From positions 1-33,614 of the forward strand of contig DAIOGN010000021.1 of NCBI GenBank assembly GCA_036745245.1: a stretch of 33,614 nucleotides of DNA, given 5' to 3'. The position numbers and the translations under genes are program-made. The number at the start of each line of letters is the position of its first letter. The stretch's first letter is position 1. Below the pieces are notes generated by a model. The model saw only the letters and a list, made by a program, of their open reading frames with translations. It did no database searches and was not told where the DNA came from. Below are positions 1 through 6,995 of the stretch, piece after piece. The stretch is from DAIOGN01 sp036745245. Its GTDB lineage: Bacteria; Zixibacteria; MSB-5A5; JAUVRN01.

Positions 1-1
1 G

Positions 2-1420
2 CCCGGCTCGCTGGTCATGACCATGATCCGCACCGCCATTCGGCTGGAGGCACGCGGCAACCGCAGCGCGGTGGACATTCTGCGCCGCGTCAACGACTTC
101 GTGTCGGAAGACGTCAAGCGGGGCATGTTCGTCACCATCTTTCTGGTGGTGCTGGATGCGGAGAAACGCCGCATCAGCTTCGCGTCGGCCGGACACAATC
201 CGCTCATCCTGCACCGGGCGGCCGAGCACAAGACGTACTTTCTCAACCCGCGGGGCATTCCGCTCGGCATGCAGCTCCCGGAGGGGCTGGACTTCGGCGG
301 CCAGCTCGAAGCCGAGCACGTCCATCTGCAGAAGGACGATCTCCTCGTGATCTACACGGACGGGGTCACCGAGGCGATGAACCCGAAGCGCGAGCAGTAC
401 GGCATGGAGCGCTTTCTGTCTTTCATCCGCGATCACTCGGAACTCGGGGCCGACGACTTCGTGGCGGCGCTTCAGGAGGAGCTGGGACGCTTCACGGGCA
501 ACGCACCTCAGAACGACGACATCACTCTCGTGGCCATCAAGGAAGAGGTCGCACTCGACGAGGTGCTGTTCACGAAGCGCCGTCAGCTCATCGACCTGGT
601 GGACAAGCAGGGCCTCTCCGTGAAGGAGGCCTGCGAACGGATGGGTGTGTCTGCATCCACGTTCTACAAATATCGCCGGCGCTTCGAACGGGAGGGGGCC
701 TCGGGCCTGCTCGATCGACGAAGTCGCTCGCAACAGGGCACGCGTCAGCTTTCACTCGACGAACGTGCGGAGCTTCTGAAACTTGTGGTGGCTCAGCCCG
801 AGTGGGGTGCCACGCGATTGGCCCGGCAACTCGCCCTTCCGGAATACGGACAGTTGCAGGTGGACGACCATCTGATCTACGACGAACTGGTGCGCCTGAG
901 GTTGAACACCCAGGAGCGGCGCATGACGTACGCGCTGCGTCACGGTCACGGCCGTCCCGAGGAGCTTGCAAAGAAACTTGAGACGTTGCGTGAAACCACG
1001 ACGGTCCCCCGACAGGAAAAGGAGGACGACGCGGCGCGGATGGAGTCGACCTATCAGAAGGCCGCAGCGACGAGGGTGAGTCAGGTGCTGGACCGCATGG
1101 ACCGCGAGGCCGAGGCCTCAGGCCTGCACGACGCCGACCGCCAGCTTCTCATGGAAGTGGTCAATGAACTCGCGCCCGTGGCGGAAGGCGAGCAGCTCGC
1201 CGACTTCGTCACCCGCATGGTGTCCAAACTGGCACAGAGCCGGCCCACTCGCTCAAGTTCGTCGGAGCCAGGCGTACTCGACTGGCAGCGCTGGACCGAT
1301 GGTTCCAAGAAGGGCTTCGATCGGCTGAAGAAGGAGGGGCTGGAACTTCCGCCGGAACCGGAAAGCCCCGCAGACGCTCCCGGACTCGATGAACTCATGA
1401 GAACGCGGGAAAAGCCGTGA
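2..1420 (+). CDS. SpoIIE/PP2C-type serine phosphatase fused to IS481-like tandem helix-turn-helix (5' partial)
   Basis: The reading frame is open to the left edge, so the start lies outside the window; the first visible Met is at 17. Residue numbers count from that Met. The N-terminal part is the C-terminal half of a SpoIIE-like PP2C phosphatase: SAGHNP (57-62), YTDGVTEA (113-120) and the metal-binding QNDDITLV (165-172). A helix-turn-helix follows (about 188-237, with GLSVKEACERMGVS) and then a second helical module (about 246-306, with EWGATRLARQL). Together these resemble the two N-terminal DNA-binding domains of IS481-type transposases, but no DDE catalytic core follows. The rest (about 310-467) is charged, helical and unrecognised. 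Such phosphatases dephosphorylate STAS antagonists in partner switching, and a STAS gene lies two genes downstream. The stop overlaps the next GTG start by four bases. The phosphatase call is firm; the transposon origin of the HTH is by-eye similarity. Confidence 0.85.
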   Translation, partial: PGSLVMTMIRTAIRLEARGNRSAVDILRRVNDFVSEDVKRGMFVTIFLVVLDAEKRRISFASAGHNPLILHRAAEHKTYFLNPRGIPLGMQLPEGLDFGGQLEAEHVHLQKDDLLVIYTDGVTEAMNPKREQYGMERFLSFIRDHSELGADDFVAALQEELGRFTGNAPQNDDITLVAIKEEVALDEVLFTKRRQLIDLVDKQGLSVKEACERMGVSASTFYKYRRRFEREGASGLLDRRSRSQQGTRQLSLDERAELLKLVVAQPEWGATRLARQLALPEYGQLQVDDHLIYDELVRLRLNTQERRMTYALRHGHGRPEELAKKLETLRETTTVPRQEKEDDAARMESTYQKAAATRVSQVLDRMDREAEASGLHDADRQLLMEVVNELAPVAEGEQLADFVTRMVSKLAQSRPTRSSSSEPGVLDWQRWTDGSKKGFDRLKKEGLELPPEPESPADAPGLDELMRTREKP

Positions 1421-2178
1421 TCACCATCGCCGTCGTGACGGCCAAAGGCGGCACGGGGAAAACCACCACCGCCATCAATCTCGGACACGGAATCGCGCTT
1501 TCGGGGAAACGTGTCCTCCTCATCGACTGCGATCCGCAGGGGAACATTTCGGCGGCCTTCAGGCTCACCCCGGAATTGGGGTTGGCCGACCTTCTGGTGT
1601 CGGGCACGGTGCGAATCGAGACGGTCCGTCCCGGGTTGTACCTGGTGGACTCAGGCGGCCAAAGGCTGGCTGAGGCGGAGCTGTTTCTGGCCGGGGAGCC
1701 CCAGCGGGAGACCCGCCTGGCCGACGCACTGGCCGGTCTCAGGGGGTCGGACGTCGTAATTTGCGATTGCTCCCCTTCCATTAACCTGTTAAACTTGAAT
1801 GCTTTGGCCTATGCCGACTGGGCCATCATCCCGGTGACCATGGACTTTTTCGCCGTGATGGGGGCCCGGCAAACCCTGGCCATGATGCAGCAGGTGGAGA
1901 AAATCCTTGGGAGGCCGACCCAAACACTAGGCATACTGCCGACGTTTTATGACCAGCGAACCAGGATTTCGCGCCAGATGAACGAGCGCCTCGAGGCCGA
2001 ATTCGGCGGGCTGCTCTTCACCACCCGCATTCGCACCAATGTGCAGCTCCGGGAGGCGCAGGCGGAAGGGAAGACCATCTTCGAGCACGCTCCGTATTCG
2101 TCCGGAGCGCTCGACTACTACATGCTTACCAAAGAAGTGTTGAAGCGAACGTCCAACCCGGGAGGCGATCTTGGATGA
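1417..2178 (+). CDS. ParA/Soj-family ATPase
   Basis: This 253-residue protein has the deviant Walker A motif KGGTGKTT (10-17), the A' motif DCDPQGN (37-43) and a Walker B strand VVICDCSP (113-120), which define the ParA/MinD superfamily of dimerising ATPases. Family members position DNA, chemosensory arrays or envelope machines by ATP-driven binding to DNA or membrane. There is no N-terminal DNA-binding extension and no adjacent parB, so chromosome or plasmid partition is not indicated. The start is GTG at 1417, overlapping the upstream stop as GTGA, so translation is probably coupled to the phosphatase. The 3' end overlaps the STAS gene by eight bases. The tight packing suggests that it acts with the phosphatase and STAS proteins, perhaps in localising them; its real cargo is unknown. 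Confidence 0.9.
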   Translation: MITIAVVTAKGGTGKTTTAINLGHGIALSGKRVLLIDCDPQGNISAAFRLTPELGLADLLVSGTVRIETVRPGLYLVDSGGQRLAEAELFLAGEPQRETRLADALAGLRGSDVVICDCSPSINLLNLNALAYADWAIIPVTMDFFAVMGARQTLAMMQQVEKILGRPTQTLGILPTFYDQRTRISRQMNERLEAEFGGLLFTTRIRTNVQLREAQAEGKTIFEHAPYSSGALDYYMLTKEVLKRTSNPGGDLG

Positions 2179-2833
2179 GATTCGGATCTCGCTGAACGCG
2201 ACCGAGGATCCCGGGGGCGTCGCCGTGGTTCGCGTCGACGGCGTGGTCGACACCATGACGGCCGGCGAACTTGAAAACGTGATGAACTCGCTCATCGACC
2301 AGAGACGGTACAACATCATCGTCGATCTGGGCGGCGTCGACTACATCTCCTCGGCCGGCTGGGGTATCTTCATTTCAAACATCCGGGAGATCCGTCAGAA
2401 CCGGGGCGATATCAAGCTGGCGCAGATGATCCCATCGGTGTACGAGATCTTCGAGTTGCTCGAATTCGACAGCATTCTGTCGGCCTTCGATTCGGTGGAG
2501 AAGGCGCGCCTCGATTTCCGCCATGCGTCCCCCCAGGGTTCTGGAGATGCCATCGCGGTGCTGCAGGCCCCGCCTCCCGAAACCGCGCCCGCGCTGGTCC
2601 GCAAGCCCGCCCTCGAGACGCAGCGCGCCCAGGACTCCTGGACCCTCGAGTCGGCTCTCAAAGACATCTGTATTCGCGATCCTTTTCTTTCCACCTCCGA
2701 AATCCGTCAGGCCCTCGAAGCGCCTCCGTTCGCGCAGAGGCTCTCGTGGTGGAGCACGTGGCGGAACCTGCGATCGCTCGGCCTGGGCTCGAAGCGCCGC
2801 CGCTTTGAATTGTCCAGGCGATCCAAGGGCTGA
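2171..2833 (+). CDS. STAS-domain anti-sigma-antagonist-like protein with C-terminal winged-helix-like tail
   Basis: Residues about 4-115 form a STAS domain with the segment DYISSAGWGIF (57-67). By alignment with SpoIIAA/RsbV, S61 is the likely phospho-acceptor, making this the probable substrate of the phosphatase two genes upstream. The protein is 220 residues, about twice the length of a minimal antagonist. After a Pro/Ala-rich linker (about 119-155) there is a second segment (about 158-220) with LSTSEIRQALEA, a Trp-rich stretch and a basic end, GSKRRRFELSRR, which looks like a small winged helix. The start is TTG at 2171, chosen because a GGGAGG Shine-Dalgarno sequence (2160-2165) sits just upstream and the conserved domain begins at once. 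No kinase (HATPase_c) gene is visible, so the partner-switch trio is incomplete here. The STAS call is strong; the DNA-binding tail is inferred. Confidence 0.85.
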   Translation: MDEIRISLNATEDPGGVAVVRVDGVVDTMTAGELENVMNSLIDQRRYNIIVDLGGVDYISSAGWGIFISNIREIRQNRGDIKLAQMIPSVYEIFELLEFDSILSAFDSVEKARLDFRHASPQGSGDAIAVLQAPPPETAPALVRKPALETQRAQDSWTLESALKDICIRDPFLSTSEIRQALEAPPFAQRLSWWSTWRNLRSLGLGSKRRRFELSRRSKG

Positions 2834-2868
2834 CGTGTGGGCTCGGGGCCGGGCGCACACTTTTGAAT

Positions 2869-2897
2869 TTGACGAATCCGCCCCCACCCTCCATCTT
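2869..2897 (+). promoter_or_regulatory. Possible sigma-70-type promoter for the polysaccharide export gene
   Basis: TTGACG (2869-2874), a 17-base spacer and CATCTT (2892-2897). Transcription would start about at the ATG at 2904, giving a leaderless message, which fits the lack of a Shine-Dalgarno sequence there. The -10 element is weak. Confidence 0.3.
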
Positions 2898-2903
2898 TCC
2901 AAG

Positions 2904-3893
2904 ATGAAGAATCCATTCCGGCTGTGGACCACGCTGTTGGTCTTGCTCATCCTGGGCCCCGGCTCCGTGTTCGGGCAGGAACGAGAACCCTATCGTATCG
3001 GACCCGAGGACGTGGTCTCGGTCACGTTCTGGCAGCAACCGGAACTGAATCAGGAAGTGCGCGTGCGCGCCGACGGCATGGTATCTCTGCCGGTCATCGG
3101 CGAAACCAAGGTGGGGGGCCTCACCTCGGAAGAAGCCGCCGAACGTATCGTCTCACGCATGTCGCGGTACAATCGCGACGTGTCTCAGGCCCTGGTCCAG
3201 ATCAAAGAGTTCAACTCGCGGAAGGTGTTCGTGACCGGCCGAGTGGTCATGCCTGGCCCGCGAGGATACGAGTACATCCCCGACCTGTGGACCGTGATTC
3301 GCGATGCCGGGGGAGCGCAGGCTGACGCGGATCTGTCGCGCGTGGCCGTGGTCCTGCCCTCCGGAACGATCCAGGTGGTCAACCTCTCAGCCATACTCGC
3401 GGGGGGCCAGGCGGACACACTCTCTCCCCTCGTGGCCGGCACGGCGGTTGAAGTGCCCGCCAAACTGGTTCCCGGCGCCATGCTTCCCGTCGAGGGTCCC
3501 ACCGATCGTGAGCCGGTGGTGTACGTGACGGGCGCAGTGATGGTTCCCGGCCCGGTCTCCGTGAAGGAACACATGAGCGTGCACGACGCGATCGCACAGG
3601 CTGGGGGCATCGGCCCCACCGGCGATTTCAAGAAGGTCAGCGTGATAAGCCAGGGGAGCGGTCATCCGGTGTCGCTGAAGCTCGACCTCAGGCCCCAGGC
3701 CACGGCGCGCGGAGCCCTTGATTATCAGGTGCAATACGAAGACATCGTGATCGTCGGCCAGAAGGGCGGCGGGCTGGGTGCCGCTGTTCCCATCGTGGCC
3801 GCCGTGGCGGCCGTCATTACCAGCGTAATTCTTGTGCTCGATTACTTCGACAACGGTGGCGGAGGCGCAGGCGCAGGTGGGGGGGCTCCGTGA
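2904..3893 (+). CDS. Polysaccharide export protein, Wza/OtnA-like, with C-terminal membrane segment
   Basis: This 329-residue exported protein has a signal peptide (1 to about 24, ending SVFGQ). A polysaccharide export domain follows (about 28-103, with YRIGPEDVVSV and the RVRADGMVSLPVIG stretch). Then come two SLBB-like beta-grasp domains: about 107-190 (VFVTGRVVMPGPR) and about 206-285 (VYVTGAVMVPGPV). Family members form the outer-membrane channel for capsule or exopolysaccharide. Unlike short Wza forms it ends in a hydrophobic helix (about 292-313) and a Gly-rich tail, so it probably spans a membrane at its C-terminus. The ATG at 2904 is chosen because it gives a clean signal peptide; the frame is open further upstream but there overlaps the STAS gene. 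It begins 70 bases after that gene and is followed by other polysaccharide genes. Confidence 0.9.
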   Translation: MKNPFRLWTTLLVLLILGPGSVFGQEREPYRIGPEDVVSVTFWQQPELNQEVRVRADGMVSLPVIGETKVGGLTSEEAAERIVSRMSRYNRDVSQALVQIKEFNSRKVFVTGRVVMPGPRGYEYIPDLWTVIRDAGGAQADADLSRVAVVLPSGTIQVVNLSAILAGGQADTLSPLVAGTAVEVPAKLVPGAMLPVEGPTDREPVVYVTGAVMVPGPVSVKEHMSVHDAIAQAGGIGPTGDFKKVSVISQGSGHPVSLKLDLRPQATARGALDYQVQYEDIVIVGQKGGGLGAAVPIVAAVAAVITSVILVLDYFDNGGGGAGAGGGAP

Positions 3894-3982
3894 ATTGTCT
3901 CGTCCACGGGGCTCAGCTTCGCCTGCACAGCCTCGCGGCCCGCTGACGGGCCACACACATTCGGGCGGGACGGAGAGCCTCC

Positions 3983-4897
3983 ATGCCGGTTGAAGCCGCT
4001 TCCTCCCCCATTGTCCACCGGCTTACAGTCGACGTGGAAGACTGGTTCCACGCCGAAGCCCAGTCGTCCGCCGTGCCGCGTGACGCGTGGGAAACACAAC
4101 GACTGCGCGTTCTCCCCAACGTGCTCGCCATTCTTGACCTCTTCGCCGAATTCCGGGTGCGGGCGACGTTTTTCTTTCTCGGCTGGCTGGCCGAACGACT
4201 GCCCGACATGGTGCGTCTGGTGGCCGAGAGTGGTCACGAGATCGCCTGTCACAGCTACTACCACCGTCTGATCTACACGATGCCCCCGCAGGAATTCGCC
4301 GCCGACACGCGCCGCGCTAAGGAGCGGCTGGAGAAGGCGGCAGGCGTGGAGGTGCTGGGCTACCGTGCCCCTTCGTTTTCTATCGTGCCCGAGTCGGCCT
4401 GGGCACTCACCGAACTGGCGCGTGCTGGCTTCAAGTACGACTCCAGCGTGTTTCCCGTTCGGCACGACACCTATGGCTGGCCCACGGCACCGAGGCGGCC
4501 CTTCCGTGTGCACACGCCCGAGGGTACGCTCATGGAATTCCCGCTCACCACCGCACGACTGTGGGGACAGACGGTACCTGCGGCGGGCGGAGGCTATCTG
4601 CGGCTCTTTCCACTGGCCTTCACGCAGCGGGTCCTGCGTGCTCACCGGCAGGCCGGCCAGGAGGCCATCGTCTACTTTCACCCGTGGGAGATCGATCCGC
4701 GGCAGCCTCGCTCCACCATTCGCGGGCTCAGGCGGTTCCGACACTACACCAATCTGGATCGCATGATGCCGAAACTCCGCGCCCTGCTGGAAGAATTCGA
4801 ATTCGGACCCCTGTGCGACTCGGGCGTCTGGCAGAGTGGTGCACCCACGTTTTCGCTCAACGAGCGCTCCCGCTCCGGGCTGCACTTCGAGTCTTGA
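3983..4897 (+). CDS. Polysaccharide deacetylase, XrtA/PEP-CTERM-locus type (NodB fold)
   Basis: This 304-residue protein has no signal peptide. It shows the hallmarks of the deacetylase found in XrtA exosortase/exopolysaccharide loci: DVEDWFH near the N-terminus (catalytic Asp pair), GHEIACHSYYHRLIY (metal-binding His), YRAPSFSI, YDSSVFPVRHDTYG, PAAGGGYLRLFP and the C-terminal YFHPWEIDPRQPR with FRHYTNL. Such enzymes remove N- or O-acetyl groups from the polymer during export. A GGAG sequence (3972-3975) lies seven bases before the ATG. It lies 89 bases downstream of the export gene in the same direction and is probably cotranscribed. No exosortase and no PEP-CTERM tail is visible in this window, so the link to protein sorting is by family only. 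Confidence 0.92.
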   Translation: MPVEAASSPIVHRLTVDVEDWFHAEAQSSAVPRDAWETQRLRVLPNVLAILDLFAEFRVRATFFFLGWLAERLPDMVRLVAESGHEIACHSYYHRLIYTMPPQEFAADTRRAKERLEKAAGVEVLGYRAPSFSIVPESAWALTELARAGFKYDSSVFPVRHDTYGWPTAPRRPFRVHTPEGTLMEFPLTTARLWGQTVPAAGGGYLRLFPLAFTQRVLRAHRQAGQEAIVYFHPWEIDPRQPRSTIRGLRRFRHYTNLDRMMPKLRALLEEFEFGPLCDSGVWQSGAPTFSLNERSRSGLHFES

Positions 4898-5253
4898 TCG
4901 GCGGCCCCCGGTCTTTGGGGCGCCTGTCTTCACGTACCCGCATTCCCCCGGCCGCGGCCGCACTTCGATAGCTGTATGCAATCTTCTGCGCAGATCGTGC
5001 GGAGGTGAGCAGGTCCCCGTTGAACCACCCCGGAGAAGGGGGTGGGGAAGGACTGCATCGAGTCTTTTCAGGGCCGCCAGGCACTCCTACATGGACACCG
5101 TAACAGCATATCACTCAACGGGTTGGACGATATTTCTGGAGCAGTGCCTGCGCGAGCGTGGGCTATCCTCTCGGGAATCGCCCGGTGGCAGTGGTTTTGC
5201 TCACAAAGGTGCAGGATACGGATGGGTCGAAAGGAGCACGACACACCCCCGCC
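4898..5253. other. Intergenic stretch between deacetylase and sugar transferase genes
   Basis: No convincing gene is seen in these 356 bases. There is a GC hairpin at 5025-5045 (CCACCCC / GGGGTGG, seven-base loop) with no U-tract, so it is not a standard terminator. The sugar transferase frame stays open up to a GTG at 5158, but the residues encoded there do not look protein-like. No promoter with two good elements was found. Confidence 0.4.
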
Positions 5254-6168
5254 ATGTTGAACGCCCAAAACTCGCAAGGAGCCTTCTGGTCGCCGGAGCT
5301 TTCGCTCGGTGGCCGGGCCTACAGGCGAGGCTATCTCATTCTCAGGCCGGAGTCCCTTGGGTCGAGGGCGTATGCGCACAGGCTCTGGTTCGGCCTGCGC
5401 TGGCGCCTCCTGGCGATCACCGAGCACGTTCTCCTTCTCCTGGCCGTTCTGGCCATGGCCCTCCCGCGACCCGCGTCCGGGACGTTCGGCCTGGCCGTCA
5501 AATTCACCGTGAAGCGTATCTTCGACCTGGTAGGCGCTACCTTGGGGCTTCTCATCACGTCCCCGCTCTTCCTCCTCGTGCCAATTCTGATCAAGTTGGA
5601 TTCTCCGGGACCGGTCTTCTATCACCAGGAGCGTGTCGGGCTCGATCGCAGACGCCGCCTGCGACGCGTTCTGGGAGCGGAGGGCGCCGCGGATCGGCGT
5701 GCTCAGGACCGCAGAGGCCGCGATCATTCCGGTCAGGTCTTCCGGCTCCTCAAGTTTCGCTCGATGGAGCAGAACGCCGAGCGCTCATGCGGACCCGTGT
5801 GGGCTTCCGCGAACGATCCGCGCGTGACGTCTCTCGGTCGGTTTCTCCGGCGCACTCGCATCGACGAACTGCCTCAGTTCCTCAACGTCCTGGCCGGCGA
5901 TATGAGCCTGGTAGGCCCCCGCCCGGAGCGACCCCACTTCGTCTTTAAGTTCTGCGACAGCATCGAAAAGTATCCCTATCGTCATCGCGTCAAGCCGGGG
6001 ATCACCGGCCTGGCTCAAATCGAACAGGGGTACGACTGCGACGAGGAGAACGTGAGCAAAAAGGTGGAGTACGACCTGCGCTACATCCGCCGCTGGACTC
6101 CGTTCCTCGACGTGTGGATCCTCATCCGTACCGTGGCTGTCGTGGCCAGTGGCTGGGGGTCCAGGTAG
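5254..6168 (+). CDS. Initiating sugar-phosphate transferase (undecaprenyl-phosphate glycosyl-1-phosphate transferase)
   Basis: The protein is 304 residues from the ATG at 5254. It has a first hydrophobic stretch (about 51-70) and then the bacterial sugar transferase domain: KRIFDLVGATLGLL membrane hairpin (about 87-113), SPGPVFYHQERVG (117-129), FRLLKFRSM (163-171), RRTRIDELPQFLNVL (199-213), GDMSLVGPRPERP (215-227) and KPGITGLAQIEQGY (247-260). The family transfers a sugar phosphate to the undecaprenyl carrier, the first step of exopolysaccharide repeat assembly at the inner membrane. Residues 131-160 form an Arg/Asp-rich insertion between two conserved blocks. The start is uncertain: AAGGAG (5231-5236) is 17 bases from the ATG, and a GTG at 5158 would lengthen the protein by 32 residues. 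It fits functionally with the export and deacetylase genes. Confidence 0.9.
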   Translation: MLNAQNSQGAFWSPELSLGGRAYRRGYLILRPESLGSRAYAHRLWFGLRWRLLAITEHVLLLLAVLAMALPRPASGTFGLAVKFTVKRIFDLVGATLGLLITSPLFLLVPILIKLDSPGPVFYHQERVGLDRRRRLRRVLGAEGAADRRAQDRRGRDHSGQVFRLLKFRSMEQNAERSCGPVWASANDPRVTSLGRFLRRTRIDELPQFLNVLAGDMSLVGPRPERPHFVFKFCDSIEKYPYRHRVKPGITGLAQIEQGYDCDEENVSKKVEYDLRYIRRWTPFLDVWILIRTVAVVASGWGSR

Positions 6169-6183
6169 CCTCCCGCGCGAGGC

Positions 6184-6211
6184 TTGACGCCCCCCACCGA
6201 TCGCGTATATT
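6184..6211 (+). promoter_or_regulatory. Sigma-70-type promoter for the 6243-9440 operon
   Basis: TTGACG (6184-6189), a 16-base spacer and TATATT (6206-6211), placed 31 bases before the GTG start at 6243. It lies in the short gap after the sugar transferase gene, so the envelope operon is probably transcribed separately. Confidence 0.7.
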
Positions 6212-6242
6212 GGCACGCTCACGCCAGCGCGAAAGGATCTCA

Positions 6243-6995
6243 GTGCACGAAGTGTTCGGCAGGACACTCCGCAGGGCCAGGGCAGGCCTTCTCTTCCTCG
6301 TAGCCCTCACCAGTCCGGTCCACGTGTTGGCGCAGGAGTCGTCAGCTGTTCTGCGCATTGAGATTTCCCCTCCGGGCACGGCCGTGGAGCTGTCCGGCCC
6401 CCAGAACACGCTCACTGCGTCTCCCAACTCCGTGCTGCGGCCCCTGCCGGGCTGGTACCGCCTGAAGGCGAGTTTCCGGGGATTCGAAGACTACAATCAG
6501 ACGCTCTATATCGACGGCCAGTCGCCCACGTCCATTTCCGGCTCGCTTTCACCGAAGTCCCGCTGGAAGGCGGGTGCACGTTCGGTGTTTCTGCCCGGCT
6601 GGGGGCACTACTACTCCGACCGGACGGTGAAGGGCGTGGTCTTCACTCTGGCCACTGTGGGGATGGCCGTGGGGTACTATTTCTTCGACGCGCATGCCGA
6701 CAACCGGCTGGAGCAGTACGAGGACCTGTACGAGGACTACCAAGCGGCCGGCTCCGTGGAGGAGAAGGAAGCCCTCCAGCCCGACGTGGAGGAGGGCCTC
6801 AACGACGCGTACAATGCGGATCGCAACCGCCTCATGTGGGGCTATATGACGATCGGTGTGTACGCATACCAGGTCATCGACGCCGTGTTGTTCTTCCCCG
6901 ACGTGCCCGAAGTGAAGGCAGGTCCTGTGAAGATGGGATGGACGGCCCCGCTCGATGGATCGCCCGTGATGGTGACAGCCACCTATGAGTTCTGA
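6243..6995 (+). CDS. Exported PEGA-like protein with DUF5683-like membrane region
   Basis: This 250-residue protein starts with GTG at 6243, supported by AAAGGA (6232-6237) and a signal peptide ending near residue 30 (VHVLAQ). Residues about 35-100 resemble a PEGA-type beta-sandwich (LRIEISPPGTAVELSG, then WYRLKASFRGFEDYNQ), a fold common in surface-exposed lipoproteins. Then comes SRWKAGARSVFLPGWGHYY (107-124), which resembles the entry to DUF5683-like domains. Hydrophobic segments at about 131-149 and 199-218 enclose an acidic helical stretch (about 155-190). The function is not known; the family style suggests an envelope structural or assembly role. The stop overlaps the start of the lipoprotein gene by 11 bases, so the two are probably translated together. 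Confidence 0.7.
   Translation: MHEVFGRTLRRARAGLLFLVALTSPVHVLAQESSAVLRIEISPPGTAVELSGPQNTLTASPNSVLRPLPGWYRLKASFRGFEDYNQTLYIDGQSPTSISGSLSPKSRWKAGARSVFLPGWGHYYSDRTVKGVVFTLATVGMAVGYYFFDAHADNRLEQYEDLYEDYQAAGSVEEKEALQPDVEEGLNDAYNADRNRLMWGYMTIGVYAYQVIDAVLFFPDVPEVKAGPVKMGWTAPLDGSPVMVTATYEF

Noticed and set aside
1417..2178. ParA gene as part of a partition locus or replication origin
   Set aside because: No parB-like gene and no iteron or parS-like repeats were seen nearby; the gene is embedded in a signalling operon.
4836..5948. A 370-codon plus-strand frame spanning the deacetylase/transferase gap
   Set aside because: It overlaps the sugar transferase in another frame, and its product is Arg/Pro/Ser-rich with no motif; the transferase frame has all family motifs.
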